A DNA stretch of 64,000 nucleotides from Bacteroidales bacterium (GCA_017447815.1 JAFSMS010000017.1:82940-146939); one strand, 5' to 3'; shown: positions 32,651 to 42,191, counted from the first letter of the stretch. Program-made: numbers and translations. The notes: generated by a model not told the origin, from the sequence alone.

Positions 32651-33455
32651 ATTCGCACAGCAGGGCTGCTCCCAGGATGCCGGCATTCTCCACGTCGGCC
32701 GGGGCAATCTTCAGGTTCTCCACGCTTTGCGGGTAGGGGAACCGGCGGACTTCCTTCCACATGGCATCGGCAAAAAGGGGATAGGCCTTGGCAATGCTGC
32801 CGCCGATGACGATGGCCTCCGGGTCGAAGGCGTACAGGATCAGTTGGACCAGTTTTCCCACGTGCGTGCCGAATTCTTCCCAGAGGGGGGAGGGCCCGTT
32901 TGCCGCCGCATCCTTGCCGCTCGTGCCTTTCCCGGTGAAAAAACGGCTGGAGCAGTAGTATTCATAGTCTTTGTCCAGGTAAGGGATGCTGCCGATCTCC
33001 CCGGCGCCGGTGTTATGCCCGTTGTACAGTTGTCCGTCCACGACGAGCGAACTGCCCACGCCCGTTCCCAGCGTGACGCACACCGTCTCCTTCGCACGGC
33101 GGAGGGAGCCGTAACGGGCGACGCCCAGGGCGAAACAGTTGCAGTCATTGTTGATGGCGACCGGAAGGTGAAAACGTCCTTCCAGGAAGTTTTTCAGGTG
33201 AACTTCTTCCCACGACGGGATGCCTACCACATGGTAAACGATGCCCTTTTCCCGGTCCACGACAGAAGGGACGCCGATGCCGATGCCCTTCACCTCCGGG
33301 GTGAGAACGGATTCGATGAGGCGGCTCATCTGCTCCAGTACAGCCTCTTCAGTCCCTTGCGAGAGACTCGGTTCGGAGAGAAGACGCACGATTTTGCCGT
33401 CTTCCACCGTGGCCACGCGGATGTTGGTCCCGCCCAGGTCAATTCCGATAAACAT
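32649..33455 (-). CDS. ROK family sugar kinase (short, no zinc motif)
   Basis: A 268-residue cytoplasmic kinase. The phosphate motif is GIDLGGTNIRVATVEDG, and ROK core segments VINNDCNCFALG, VTLGTGVGSSLVVDG and NTGAGEIGSIPYLD are present; the Asp of NNDC is the expected catalytic base. The zinc-binding CxCGxxGC cluster of most ROK glucokinases and fructokinases is absent (YEYYCSSRFF in its place), and the protein is about 30-50 residues shorter than usual. It is the last gene of the minus operon that starts with GH92, so it probably phosphorylates the sugar freed by that operon (glucose, mannose or an amino sugar). Substrate not decidable by eye. Confidence 0.85.
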   Translation of the reverse strand: MFIGIDLGGTNIRVATVEDGKIVRLLSEPSLSQGTEEAVLEQMSRLIESVLTPEVKGIGIGVPSVVDREKGIVYHVVGIPSWEEVHLKNFLEGRFHLPVAINNDCNCFALGVARYGSLRRAKETVCVTLGTGVGSSLVVDGQLYNGHNTGAGEIGSIPYLDKDYEYYCSSRFFTGKGTSGKDAAANGPSPLWEEFGTHVGKLVQLILYAFDPEAIVIGGSIAKAYPLFADAMWKEVRRFPYPQSVENLKIAPADVENAGILGAALLCE

Positions 33456-33481
33456 AGGTTGTTGGTTTTAGTAGATAAGTG

Positions 33482-35083
33482 TTAGTATTTCATTTTTCCG
33501 CTCTTCTCCACATGGACAGTGGCGCTCTCGCCTTCTCCCCACAGGAGGGTGATGTCCAGCGGAACGGATGTGGTGACCGTCACCACAGGCTTCTCGGAGG
33601 CCGATTTGCGGGCGGCCACTTTGAGGCTCACGGTTCCCTCCGGGCCGAACGGATAGCGCTCAATGCCGTGGGCTTCCAACTGGCGGATGTCCCATTCGAT
33701 GCGGTTTTCCGAATAATCCGAGCGGATGCCCAGGATGCATTCGATGAATTCCGCGATGGGCGGCAGGCCGGTCCAGCCTACGAAGTCCTTGCGGGCCATG
33801 AAGCCGGGTTCGGTCTTTTCGGGAGCGTAATACTCCCAGAAGGTGCCGGTGTCCTTCCACACCTGGAACACATTGCCATAGTGGTTGTCGGCGACGGCGC
33901 GGGAGAGATCCCGGTAGCCTTTGCGCCAGAGGCCGTCAATGACCATGTAGTTGGTGCCGGGCCACACGCCTCCCTGCCAGTACCGGCCCAGGGGGTTGTA
34001 CTTGCGGTTGTCCGCACTCAGGGAAGGGACCCGGTGGGGCCGGTTGAACTCGGTGCTGTCGCAAAGGTGGGCCACCAGCGTGTCCAGACGGTCTTTTTCC
34101 AGCACGTCGGTTTGCAGGGCCCACAGGGCGCTGATGCCTTTGGTCGTGCCCCTGCTGCCGTCCCGCAGGACGTCATACAGGTATCCGGTCCCGGGGTCCC
34201 ACATGTTGTCGTTGATCCAGGCCTTGAGGAACTTCATCTCGTCTTCCAGTTCCTCGATCTCCTGCCAGCGTTCGATGTAGAAGCCGATCTGCATGAGGCA
34301 GTCGTCCACCAGCCACTGCTGGAGGTTGGTGTCCAGCCAGGTGATGTGCCCGTGGGAGAAGATGGGGTTGTATCCGTCCGGGACGCGGGGCTGGTTGTCC
34401 ATGCCGGTTCCCCAGCCGCTGCTCCAGTAGGTGCCGTTCTGCCAGGTGCGGTTCAACTGCCACCACTGGGCGTAGGCCACCAGGGCGGGAAATACGCGGT
34501 GCAGGCGGTCGATGTCTCCGAACTGCTTGTAGTAGAGGAGTTCGGCCCAGGGAAGGAGGTTGGGGCCGGTGGAAGTGGGGTCGTAGCGCTCGAAGCAGTC
34601 CGACCCGTCGGCCCGGATTTCCCGGCAGATGAAGCCGTCCTGGTGCTGCTTGGCGTAGAAGTTGTCCAGGGTGCGCTGAAAGGGGAAGAAACGGTAGCCG
34701 TAGCGGGCGAACATCATCATGAAGGAATCGTCCCACATGAAGATGTTGCCATTGTAGGCGACATCCAGATAAGGGGACACGAAACCGGACCCTTCCTGGG
34801 GCTGTCGGATGTTGCCGACGGCGATTTTCCAGGCGTGCCAGTACATGTCCACCTCCTGCTGATGGCCTTCCCAGAAGGGCGCGGGAAGCACCTTCCGGGC
34901 CTGTTCGAACGAGCCGGGCCGGATGGCCTCCTGCTTCATGGTGCGGAAGGGGTTTTCCGCCACGAAGATGTTCTTCACGTATGTGTTTTTGTACGGAAGG
35001 TCATAGGGGCCGCTCTTGAGTTCCTGTGCCGCCAGGGGCAGGGAAAGGGCCAGCAGGAGGGTTGCTGCAGTGATCTTTCTCAT
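33482..35083 (-). CDS. GH63/MGH1-like six-hairpin alpha-glycosidase
   Basis: A 533-residue secreted protein (signal MRKITAATLLLALSLPLAAQ). The body is an (alpha/alpha)6 barrel of the trehalase/GH63/mannosylglycerate-hydrolase type: FMWDDSFMMMFARYG, LLPWAELLYYKQFGDIDRL, WSSGWGTGMDNQPRV, GYLYDV and GRYWQGGVWPGTNYMVIDGLWRKG. Asp in GMDNQPR and Glu near the C-terminal end (TGTFWEYYAPE) are candidates for catalysis. GH63 members cut alpha-glucose from glycans, oligosaccharides or small glucosyl compounds. Its ATG overlaps the stop of the upstream phosphatase gene by 4 bases, so translation is probably coupled. Confidence 0.75.
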   Translation of the reverse strand: MRKITAATLLLALSLPLAAQELKSGPYDLPYKNTYVKNIFVAENPFRTMKQEAIRPGSFEQARKVLPAPFWEGHQQEVDMYWHAWKIAVGNIRQPQEGSGFVSPYLDVAYNGNIFMWDDSFMMMFARYGYRFFPFQRTLDNFYAKQHQDGFICREIRADGSDCFERYDPTSTGPNLLPWAELLYYKQFGDIDRLHRVFPALVAYAQWWQLNRTWQNGTYWSSGWGTGMDNQPRVPDGYNPIFSHGHITWLDTNLQQWLVDDCLMQIGFYIERWQEIEELEDEMKFLKAWINDNMWDPGTGYLYDVLRDGSRGTTKGISALWALQTDVLEKDRLDTLVAHLCDSTEFNRPHRVPSLSADNRKYNPLGRYWQGGVWPGTNYMVIDGLWRKGYRDLSRAVADNHYGNVFQVWKDTGTFWEYYAPEKTEPGFMARKDFVGWTGLPPIAEFIECILGIRSDYSENRIEWDIRQLEAHGIERYPFGPEGTVSLKVAARKSASEKPVVTVTTSVPLDITLLWGEGESATVHVEKSGKMKY

Positions 35084-36999
35084 TTGGTGACCAGTCTTTT
35101 GATGGTACGTGCGATTTCGGTGTTGATATAGGTGCCCGTGAATTCACGGGATCCGGGACCGTAAGCGAAAACGGGGACCACGGTGGGGGTGTGGTCGTCG
35201 GAGTTGTACACGGCCAGGACATGGCCGCTCTCCAGGTCTCCGTCCAGGAGGGTGAGGCCGCCGGTTTCATGGTCGGCGGTGACCACCACCAGGGTTTCTC
35301 CGTTGCTGTCGGCAAACTTGAGGGCTTCGGCGATGGCAAGGTCGAAGCCCAACTGCTCGATGACCGAGGCGGGGAAGCAGTCGGAGTGGCCGGCATAGTC
35401 GATCTTGGCCCCTTCCACCATGAGGAAGAAGCCTTTGGGGGAGCTGCTTACCATCTTGTCGATGGAGGCCTTGGTGATATCGGCCAGGAAGTCCAGGGTC
35501 TCTTCCGTAGCGTAGGCGCCCATGCGGTTGTCCAGGCAGATGACCTTTCCGAGGGTCTGGTTCACCCGCAGGGCGTCGGTGATGTAGGTGTAACCGTTGG
35601 CGCGGGTGCCGGCAATCATGTCGATGCCGTCTTTCCGGGGATCTTCGAAATAGTCCCGGCCGCTGCCGCAGATGAGATCCACGTCACTGGTGAGCATGTA
35701 ACGGGTGATGCGGTCGGTGCTGTCCCTCTCGGAGGTATGGCCATAGAAGACCGCCGGGGTGGCGTCGGCCACGTCTCCCAGGGAAACGACCCCCGTAGCT
35801 TTTCCGAGGCCTTTGAAGTAGTCCGTGAGCGGGGAATACTCCTCGGAGCCGTCATGGTTGGAGGAGATATGGCGCGTCCACGAGAGTTCGCCGGTGGCGA
35901 GGGCGCTGCCGCCCGATGCGGAATCGCCGATGAAATCGTCCTGGGGGTTGTAGAACTGAAGGCCGATGCTCTTGAGTTTGAGGAGCGTGAGGTCCCGCTG
36001 GTTGGCATAGGCCCCGGCGATGATCTGGTTCAGGCCCATGCCGTCGCCGATGAGCAGGATCACGTTCTTGATCTTTTTCTTGCAGCCGTCGTTCCGGTAC
36101 GTGGGCGTATAGGTGGGGATGCGGCGGGTGAGTTGCAGTTTTTCATTCTGGAACCCCGAGAAATCCCGTGTGGCGGCATCCAGTTTCTTGGTGCCGGTGA
36201 CGCCGGAGCGCACCTTGTGCCTGCCCATGATGAAGTTCTTGTTGCCCCAGTCGCTGAAGAACTGGCAGGCGACGGCGGGCTTGTCCGTGTTGATGATGTC
36301 CACCCCCAGTTTCCAGAAGGTGAAATAGGCGGTGGTGCCTTCCGGACCGCCCCAGAAGCGGATGGGCTTGCCCATTTCGTGGGCTTTGGCGATGGCGGCC
36401 CTGACGCGTTCCAGTTCGGCGTCCACCATCCGGCCTTTGCCGTTCCATTTGCGGGCGTAGTCGCGGAAATTCTCGCTGATCATCCCCACGCGGGCGAGTT
36501 GCGCCGGGGTATAGTCTTCGGAGAGAAGGCCGTCGAACCAGATGCAGGACGGGTAGTTGCCGAATTCCGACGGGGCCGGCGTATTTCCGGAGATGACCAC
36601 CCGGACCCCTTTTTCGGAGGCGAAGACATCGGGGTGCTCTTCCACAAGGCTCACGACGCCGGGCAGGGCATCGGCCGATTTGAGATCTACCAGCAGGATG
36701 AGGCGGTCTTCACTGTCTTCCCACATGCGGCCTTCGTGGGAACGGAACAGTTTCACGATGGGCTCGATGTACATATTGCGGAGGGTGCAGTCGGCCGACA
36801 GGTCCTCGCGGTTGTGGGCGACCAGAATCTCGCCGTCCTGCAGGAAGACATCGGCCTCGATGGAGCCGCAGTGCTGGGAATAGGCCTCCCAGAAGGGCGC
36901 AGTGCGGTTATAGTCGTTGTGCGAGTGCAGGATGACGGGCATCTGTGCGGCGGCGCCCAGGGGCAGCAGGCAGCAAAGCAGGGCAAGCAGTTTTTTCAT
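35080..36999 (-). CDS. PI-PLC/GDPD-like domain fused to alkaline phosphatase
   Basis: A 639-residue secreted protein (MKKLLALLCCLLPLGAAAQ). Residues about 22-250 resemble the TIM-barrel phosphodiesterase group of PI-PLC and glycerophosphodiesterases (ILHSHNDYNRTAPFWEAY, SIEADVFLQDGEILVAHNRED, LILLVDLKSAD, IRFWGGPEG). Residues about 310-639 are an alkaline phosphatase: ILLIGDGMGLNQ, the nucleophile serine in GDSASGGSALATGE, the EGAKIDYAGH segment and DHETGG. The two parts could act in turn, opening a phosphodiester and then removing the phosphomonoester. It lies between GH92 (3-base gap) and the GH63-like gene (4-base overlap), so a phosphorylated glycan or glycolipid is a sensible substrate; this is inference. 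Confidence 0.85.
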   Translation of the reverse strand: MKKLLALLCCLLPLGAAAQMPVILHSHNDYNRTAPFWEAYSQHCGSIEADVFLQDGEILVAHNREDLSADCTLRNMYIEPIVKLFRSHEGRMWEDSEDRLILLVDLKSADALPGVVSLVEEHPDVFASEKGVRVVISGNTPAPSEFGNYPSCIWFDGLLSEDYTPAQLARVGMISENFRDYARKWNGKGRMVDAELERVRAAIAKAHEMGKPIRFWGGPEGTTAYFTFWKLGVDIINTDKPAVACQFFSDWGNKNFIMGRHKVRSGVTGTKKLDAATRDFSGFQNEKLQLTRRIPTYTPTYRNDGCKKKIKNVILLIGDGMGLNQIIAGAYANQRDLTLLKLKSIGLQFYNPQDDFIGDSASGGSALATGELSWTRHISSNHDGSEEYSPLTDYFKGLGKATGVVSLGDVADATPAVFYGHTSERDSTDRITRYMLTSDVDLICGSGRDYFEDPRKDGIDMIAGTRANGYTYITDALRVNQTLGKVICLDNRMGAYATEETLDFLADITKASIDKMVSSSPKGFFLMVEGAKIDYAGHSDCFPASVIEQLGFDLAIAEALKFADSNGETLVVVTADHETGGLTLLDGDLESGHVLAVYNSDDHTPTVVPVFAYGPGSREFTGTYINTEIARTIKRLVTK

Positions 37000-37002
37000 G
37001 GG

Positions 37003-39885
37003 CTAATAGCAAACTAAAGGGGGAATATGAATGGAAGCGCAGAACAGGTTCTCTTTGGGAATGGGGGAGAAGCGTTTTTCGCCTTCGGCCCTCCAGGCCC
37101 AGCGAAGTTCCTGGCCTTCGTAGTCTTCCAGGTAAATGAGCCTGTACGGGTGCAGGCCCTTCTTGAGCGGAATGCGGCCGAAGGTGGCGATGGCGGAGTG
37201 GGAACCGTCATTGTCCACCACCCGTACGCCGTCGATATCCAGCACGGCGCCGTCGTCGCTGATCAGGGTAAAGTCCCAGATGCCTTCGGAGGGAACGTCG
37301 ATGAAGCCGGTGAACACATAGCCGAAGTGGTCTTCGTCCGGAGCGTCCGCGATGCCGGGCTCCGGCATGGTTCCGTAGGAAACCGGCTTGGAGGCCAGTA
37401 CGTCGGCCGTGCAGGAGAACTGGCCTTTGTAATAGTTGTACCATACGCCCGGAGTGGACTTGCTGCCATTCACGGGGTTGTGGAAATGGGCCTTGGTGGC
37501 CTTGAGGGAGGCGATGGGGGAGGGCTCCCAGCCTTCCAGGAAGGCGCGGGCCTTGACGGGGCAGGATTCCGTGATGATGAAGGGCTGGTCATAGACCGGG
37601 CTCTCGAGGGTGGGCTCGCTGCCGTCCAGGGTGTAGTGGATGGTGGCGCCTTCCGTCCGGCAGCCCAGCGTGACGGTGGACTGATCCCGGAACAGGGTGA
37701 GGTTTTCCTTGACGGAGGGGGTGGAGACCAGTTTGCCCCGGGTCATGGAATACGGGGCCTCCAGATGGTCGCGGCTGTGGTCGGGGGTGGCCGATGTCTT
37801 GAAACAAAGTTCGCCGCCTTCCATGATCTCGCCGTAGCGGAGGAAATTCCTTTCCACCGGTGCCCCGTTCAGGGTGACGCCGGCGATATACGGGTTCTTG
37901 GGGTTGTCCGTTGTGACGGTGAGGGTTTTTCCGTTGCCCAGGCGGAGGGTGGCCTTGCGGAAGAGCGGTACCGTGAGAATGTACTCGCCGCTGCCGGGAC
38001 AGGCCGGATACATGCCCAGGGACGCCAGGACATACCAGGCGCTCATCTGGCCGCAGTCCTCGTTGCCGCAGACGCCTTCCGGCGTGGTGTCGTACAGGGT
38101 GGTGAGGAGTTCCCGCACGATTTCCTGGGTGCGGGAGGGGGCTTCCAGCCAGGTGAAGATATAAGCCATGTGATGGCTGGGTTCGTTGCCGTGGGCATAC
38201 TGGCCCAGGTAACCGGAAATGTCGGAAATGTTGACGCTCTGGCTGCGCTGCTCATAGGTGAACAGGGAATCCAGGGCTGCCAGCATGGGTTCGCGTCCGC
38301 CCATCAGGGCTGTGTGTCCGGCCTCGTCCTGCGGGACGAAGAAACGGGCCTGCCAGGGAATGGCCTCGGTATAGTCGCGGGTGCTGGCGATGGGGTCGAA
38401 GGGACTCACCCAGGAGCCGTCGCTGTTCCGCCCGCGCATGAAGCCGGTATAGGAATCGAAAACATTGCGGTAATTGCGGGCGCGCCGGTCATAAGCCTCG
38501 GCGATGTCCCGGTGGCCCAGGGATTCGGCCATGCGTGCGATGCACCAGTCGTCATAGGCGAATTCCAGCGTCTGCGAGACCGACTCCTTGATGCGGTCGG
38601 CCGGGATGTAGCCGTACTCCGTGTACAGGTCCGAGACGTTGGTCCCTTTGTTGCGGTTGCTGGAGGAGACCATGGCCTGGAGGGCTTTCTCTCCGTCGAA
38701 ACTGCGGATGCCGCTGAGCCAGGCGTCGGCTATGACGGAAACGCTGTGGTAGCCGATCATGGTTTGGGTTTCCCGGTTGCCGAGGGGCCAGATGGGAAGT
38801 TCCCCGGTGCAGTCGAACATGTCCAGCATGCTCACTACCATGTCTCCCACCAGGGAGGGATTGATCAGGGTCTGGAGGGGATTCCAACTTCGGAACGTGT
38901 CCCAGAGGGACAGGGTGGAATAGAAGTGGGAAGCGTTTTGGACGGTTTTGTTGCGGTTCATGTGGTCCCGGTACAGGCCGCTGACGTCGTCCATGCGGTT
39001 GGGCACCTTGAACGTATGGTACAGGCAGGTATAGAACTGCCGGGTGGGGCCGCCTTCCACGCGGATGCTGCCCAGGGACTGTTCCCACATGGCCGTGGCC
39101 AGGGCGCGGATGCGGCCGAAGCCGGGTTCCGCCGTCTCTGCCAGCCGGTTGGCGCGGGCTCCTTCCACGCCGGTGCCGGAAAGCCCCGCATAGACCACGA
39201 GTTCGCCCATGTCTTCGGGGAAGGTGAGGAGCAGTTTCCCTTTCCCGCTTTCTTCGGCTTTTTCGAACGGGACGGAGAAGGCGGCCGACAGGTAGATGTC
39301 GCGGCCTTCCGCCCAGCCGACGACGTGGCGGTAGCCGTTCACTTCCCGGTCACCGGCGGCTTCCAGGCTGCAGGCTTCGGCCTTGGTGCCTTCGCCGATG
39401 CTGTGGACGGCATCCAGGAGCAGCAGCCTTTCGCCCTTCCCCGTGAACGTGTAGCGGTGGACGCCTACGCGCGGGGTGGCCGTGAGTTCCACGGTGATGC
39501 CCTGGGGAAAATCGACCTTATAGTATCCGGGGACGGCCGTTTCTTTCTTGTGGTCCAGGGGAAGGGGCGCCACGCTGTCCAGACCCGGGGTGAAAAGGAA
39601 ATCTCCGAGGTCTGCGCAGCCGGTACCGGAAAGGTGCGTATGGCTGAAGCCCAGGATGAGTGAATCCGAATAGTGGTAGCCGGAGCATCCGTCCCAGCCG
39701 GCGATGCGCGTGTCGGGACTCAGTTGCACCAGGCCGAAGGGCGTGGTGGCTCCGGGATAGGTGTGTCCGTGGAGGGCGGTTCCGTTGAACACATGGACTT
39801 GGGACAGCGGGCTATTGTCCGTCCCCGTGCAGGAAATGATGGCTGCCATCGAAACGACAAGCAGCCCGGTGAGGTGGATTTTCAT
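37003..39885 (-). CDS. GH92 alpha-mannosidase lipoprotein with chitobiase-C-like and PA14 domains
   Basis: A 960-residue lipoprotein (MKIHLTGLLVVSMAAIISC); ATG 39885 is preferred over the in-frame TTG one codon earlier. GH92 motifs are HGHTYPGATTPFGLVQLSPD, GFSHTHLSGTG and GNEDCGQMSAWY. The tail is a chitobiase-C-like domain (IHYTLDGSEPTLES) and PA14 (DEDHFGYVFTGFIDVPSEGIW). It has the same order of domains as the + gene at 6183, and the two can be aligned by eye over their length, so they are paralogues. It leads the minus operon with a phosphatase, a GH63-like enzyme and a kinase. A TATCTTTG box lies 30 bases before the ATG. Confidence 0.9.
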   Translation of the reverse strand: MKIHLTGLLVVSMAAIISCTGTDNSPLSQVHVFNGTALHGHTYPGATTPFGLVQLSPDTRIAGWDGCSGYHYSDSLILGFSHTHLSGTGCADLGDFLFTPGLDSVAPLPLDHKKETAVPGYYKVDFPQGITVELTATPRVGVHRYTFTGKGERLLLLDAVHSIGEGTKAEACSLEAAGDREVNGYRHVVGWAEGRDIYLSAAFSVPFEKAEESGKGKLLLTFPEDMGELVVYAGLSGTGVEGARANRLAETAEPGFGRIRALATAMWEQSLGSIRVEGGPTRQFYTCLYHTFKVPNRMDDVSGLYRDHMNRNKTVQNASHFYSTLSLWDTFRSWNPLQTLINPSLVGDMVVSMLDMFDCTGELPIWPLGNRETQTMIGYHSVSVIADAWLSGIRSFDGEKALQAMVSSSNRNKGTNVSDLYTEYGYIPADRIKESVSQTLEFAYDDWCIARMAESLGHRDIAEAYDRRARNYRNVFDSYTGFMRGRNSDGSWVSPFDPIASTRDYTEAIPWQARFFVPQDEAGHTALMGGREPMLAALDSLFTYEQRSQSVNISDISGYLGQYAHGNEPSHHMAYIFTWLEAPSRTQEIVRELLTTLYDTTPEGVCGNEDCGQMSAWYVLASLGMYPACPGSGEYILTVPLFRKATLRLGNGKTLTVTTDNPKNPYIAGVTLNGAPVERNFLRYGEIMEGGELCFKTSATPDHSRDHLEAPYSMTRGKLVSTPSVKENLTLFRDQSTVTLGCRTEGATIHYTLDGSEPTLESPVYDQPFIITESCPVKARAFLEGWEPSPIASLKATKAHFHNPVNGSKSTPGVWYNYYKGQFSCTADVLASKPVSYGTMPEPGIADAPDEDHFGYVFTGFIDVPSEGIWDFTLISDDGAVLDIDGVRVVDNDGSHSAIATFGRIPLKKGLHPYRLIYLEDYEGQELRWAWRAEGEKRFSPIPKENLFCASIHIPPLVCY

Positions 39886-39915
39886 CAAAACGGGCGTTAT
39901 TAGTTCCAGTTACTA

Positions 39916-39923
39916 CAAAGATA
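39916..39923 (-). promoter_or_regulatory. Promoter -7 box for the GH92-phosphatase-GH63-ROK operon
   Basis: TATCTTTG on the minus strand is a perfect TAnnTTTG match 30 bases upstream of the GH92 ATG. No good TTTG is seen 19-21 bases further upstream, so the -33 element is weak. Confidence 0.55.
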
Positions 39924-40041
39924 CAAAAGAAAGAGTGCATGGCTGCCATATTTTGCGGTCTTTTGGTACGCAAATCGCGCATTACGCGCGTGCGCATGGA
40001 TTATCGGTCAAAAACTTGTCGGCAGAATCAAAAAATATGAT

Positions 40042-40049
40042 TAACTTTG
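40042..40049 (+). promoter_or_regulatory. Promoter -7 box immediately before gene 40056
   Basis: TAACTTTG is a perfect TAnnTTTG match ending only 6 bases before the ATG at 40056. A TTG at 40016 lies 23 bases upstream of the box, slightly too far. If used, the transcript would have almost no leader. Confidence 0.5.
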
Positions 40050-40055
40050 CATAAT

Positions 40056-42176
40056 ATGGGAAAACGTTCAACCATTGTAGCCGTTGCGGCGCTGGCACTT
40101 CTAATGGCGGGCATCGTCCTGGCCGTCATCCGTCTGTATAAAACTGGTCCCGAAGAGTCCCCGGCTGCGGCCGTGGCTCCCGCCGGCTGGTCCGTGCTCA
40201 AAGCCATTCCCTCCGATGCCAATGCCGTCCTCGTGTTCGACGGGTCGGCCAAAGCCGCCCGCGTCCTGGCCGATTCCACCGGCTTCGTCCAGGGCATCGT
40301 GGCCCCTGAGAACCCCGCTTTCATGGAGTTCCTGTCGGCGGAAGGCCGTCACCGCATGGCCGTTTCCCTTCACAACAGCGGCTCGCTGGTTCCCCTTGTG
40401 GCCATCGAGACAGACCTGCCCGATTCCCTGAGCCTGGTCATCGCCGCCCGCGCCGGTCTCAAGACCCGCCAGTTCGGCGGCTTCCTGCTGGCTTCCCGCT
40501 CCGAAACCTTCATCAATGCAGCCGTGCGGCACCTGGAGGAGGAAACCTCCATCCTGGGCACCCGTCACCTGAAAGACCTCGTACGTCATGTCTCCGGTCC
40601 CGCCGTGCTGCTGCTTCCCCATACCCAGGCCGGAAAACTGGCCCAGGTCTATGCCGGCACCGCCTATCGGCCTTGGGCGTCCTTCGTGAAGGACCTCACC
40701 GAATGGAGTGCCTGGGGCTTGAAGGAACTGGACGGGGAGCATCTCATCCTGGAGGGCACCGCCCTTCCCGGAGATGCGGCCGCCAGTTATTTCTACGCCT
40801 ACGCCGGAACGCCGGCAGGGCATCCCGAATTCCCGGACGTGCTGCCCTATTTTACCTGTTCGGCCATCTCGGTCCCCGTGAACGATGCCGACGCTTTCCT
40901 GAATGCCCGCCGGACTTTCGAGGACGGATGCGCCCGCCTGCAGACCTATGAGAAATTCCTGAAAGGGAAGGCCGGAAGGCCCCAGTCTCCCCAGGAGTGG
41001 TTCCGCTCCCTGCAGCCCAGGGAAGTGGTCCGGGTGAACTTCCGGATGGAAGACGGGATTGTGCACGATGCCATTCTGGTCCGCTCGGCCAAGGACCTGA
41101 AACTGGGGCAGGAAACGTCCAATCCGTACCGGGGTTTCCTGGAAGGGATTCTGGGCAGCCGTTTCGCCGTGACAGACACGGTATGCGCCTCGGTGGGCTC
41201 CCGCTGGAGCATATTCGCAGACATGCCCACCGTCCGTTGTTTCCAGGACGCTGCCTTCCTGGAGTACAGTCTCAAGGACAGGCTTTCGGACGCTTCCGTC
41301 AGTGTGCCGGACGGTTTTGTGGCCTACACGTCCTTCTCCGATGCCCCGGAGAAAGTGGCCGACCTGTTTGCCGGCAACATCGCCGCGCCGCTGCAGCATT
41401 TCGTGCGGGGGGCCGGCTTTGCGCCCGCCATGGCTTCGCTGGACCTTTCCGGTGAGCGTCCTTCCCTGCGCCTGAGCGTGGAAACGCGGGTGCTCAAGGG
41501 CACCAAGGTGCAGGTGCTGGAGCGGGATACCACCGTGGTGGTTCCCACCGGCCTTTTCCCGGTAATCAACCATACTACCGGAAAAACCAATTACCTGTAC
41601 CAGAACGCCCACAAGTCCGTCTGCCTCAATGACGACAGCGGCAAGGGCGTATGGGGCATCCCCTTCAAGGAGGACTTGTGCGGCCGCGTGCAGAGCATCG
41701 ATTATTACAACAACAAGAAAATACAGTTCCTTTTCTGCTCTTCTGACAAATTGTGGCTGCTGGACCGCCTGGGCCACTGGGTGAACGGTTTCCCCGTGAA
41801 ACTGCCCAAACCCGTGCTCCTGGGGCCGGACGCATACGATTTCACCGGAGCGGGAGGCTACACCGTCATGGTCCTCCATACCGACAACACCCTGGAGCGC
41901 TACAACCTTCACGGCCAGAAGCCGGAGGGCTGGAAGGGCATCCGGGCTCCGGAGACGGTGAAGAACCTTCCGGAACTGGTGGAGACCAGGGGAAAGCGTT
42001 ACTGGGCGGTGCGCACTTCGGTCCGCACGCTCATCTATCCTTTCGAAGGGGGAGAGGCCCTCACCCGGGAGGAAGGCGGCAAGATGATCAAACCCGACGC
42101 AGAAATCAAACCTGTCTCCAAGGGCATTTCGGCCGAGTGTTATGACGGCCGGACCCGAGACTTCAAATTGAACTAA
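40056..42176 (+). CDS. Membrane-anchored protein of unknown function with possible C-terminal propeller-like region
   Basis: A 706-residue protein from ATG 40056; the TTG at 40047 falls within the promoter box. An uncleaved N-terminal helix (TIVAVAALALLMAGIVLAVI, about 6-25) anchors it, with the rest outside the cytoplasm. The part after the helix (SDANAVLVFDGS, repeats of HxLxx-type sheets) resembles DUF3352-like surface proteins. The last third (FPVINHTTGKTNYLYQN, IQFLFCSSDKLWLLDRLGHWVNGFP, YTVMVLHTDNTLERYNLHG) has propeller-like repeats. I do not recognise a catalytic motif. It heads an operon with an acyl-CoA ligase 15 bases downstream, then deaminase and Ctp protease genes. Confidence 0.75.
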   Translation: MGKRSTIVAVAALALLMAGIVLAVIRLYKTGPEESPAAAVAPAGWSVLKAIPSDANAVLVFDGSAKAARVLADSTGFVQGIVAPENPAFMEFLSAEGRHRMAVSLHNSGSLVPLVAIETDLPDSLSLVIAARAGLKTRQFGGFLLASRSETFINAAVRHLEEETSILGTRHLKDLVRHVSGPAVLLLPHTQAGKLAQVYAGTAYRPWASFVKDLTEWSAWGLKELDGEHLILEGTALPGDAAASYFYAYAGTPAGHPEFPDVLPYFTCSAISVPVNDADAFLNARRTFEDGCARLQTYEKFLKGKAGRPQSPQEWFRSLQPREVVRVNFRMEDGIVHDAILVRSAKDLKLGQETSNPYRGFLEGILGSRFAVTDTVCASVGSRWSIFADMPTVRCFQDAAFLEYSLKDRLSDASVSVPDGFVAYTSFSDAPEKVADLFAGNIAAPLQHFVRGAGFAPAMASLDLSGERPSLRLSVETRVLKGTKVQVLERDTTVVVPTGLFPVINHTTGKTNYLYQNAHKSVCLNDDSGKGVWGIPFKEDLCGRVQSIDYYNNKKIQFLFCSSDKLWLLDRLGHWVNGFPVKLPKPVLLGPDAYDFTGAGGYTVMVLHTDNTLERYNLHGQKPEGWKGIRAPETVKNLPELVETRGKRYWAVRTSVRTLIYPFEGGEALTREEGGKMIKPDAEIKPVSKGISAECYDGRTRDFKLN

Positions 42177-42191
42177 AACCTGCCATAACAC

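Noticed and set aside
33479..37017. Long + frames opposite the GH63-like and alkaline phosphatase genes
   Set aside because: Minus-strand products have signal peptides and conserved motifs, and the + frames have none.
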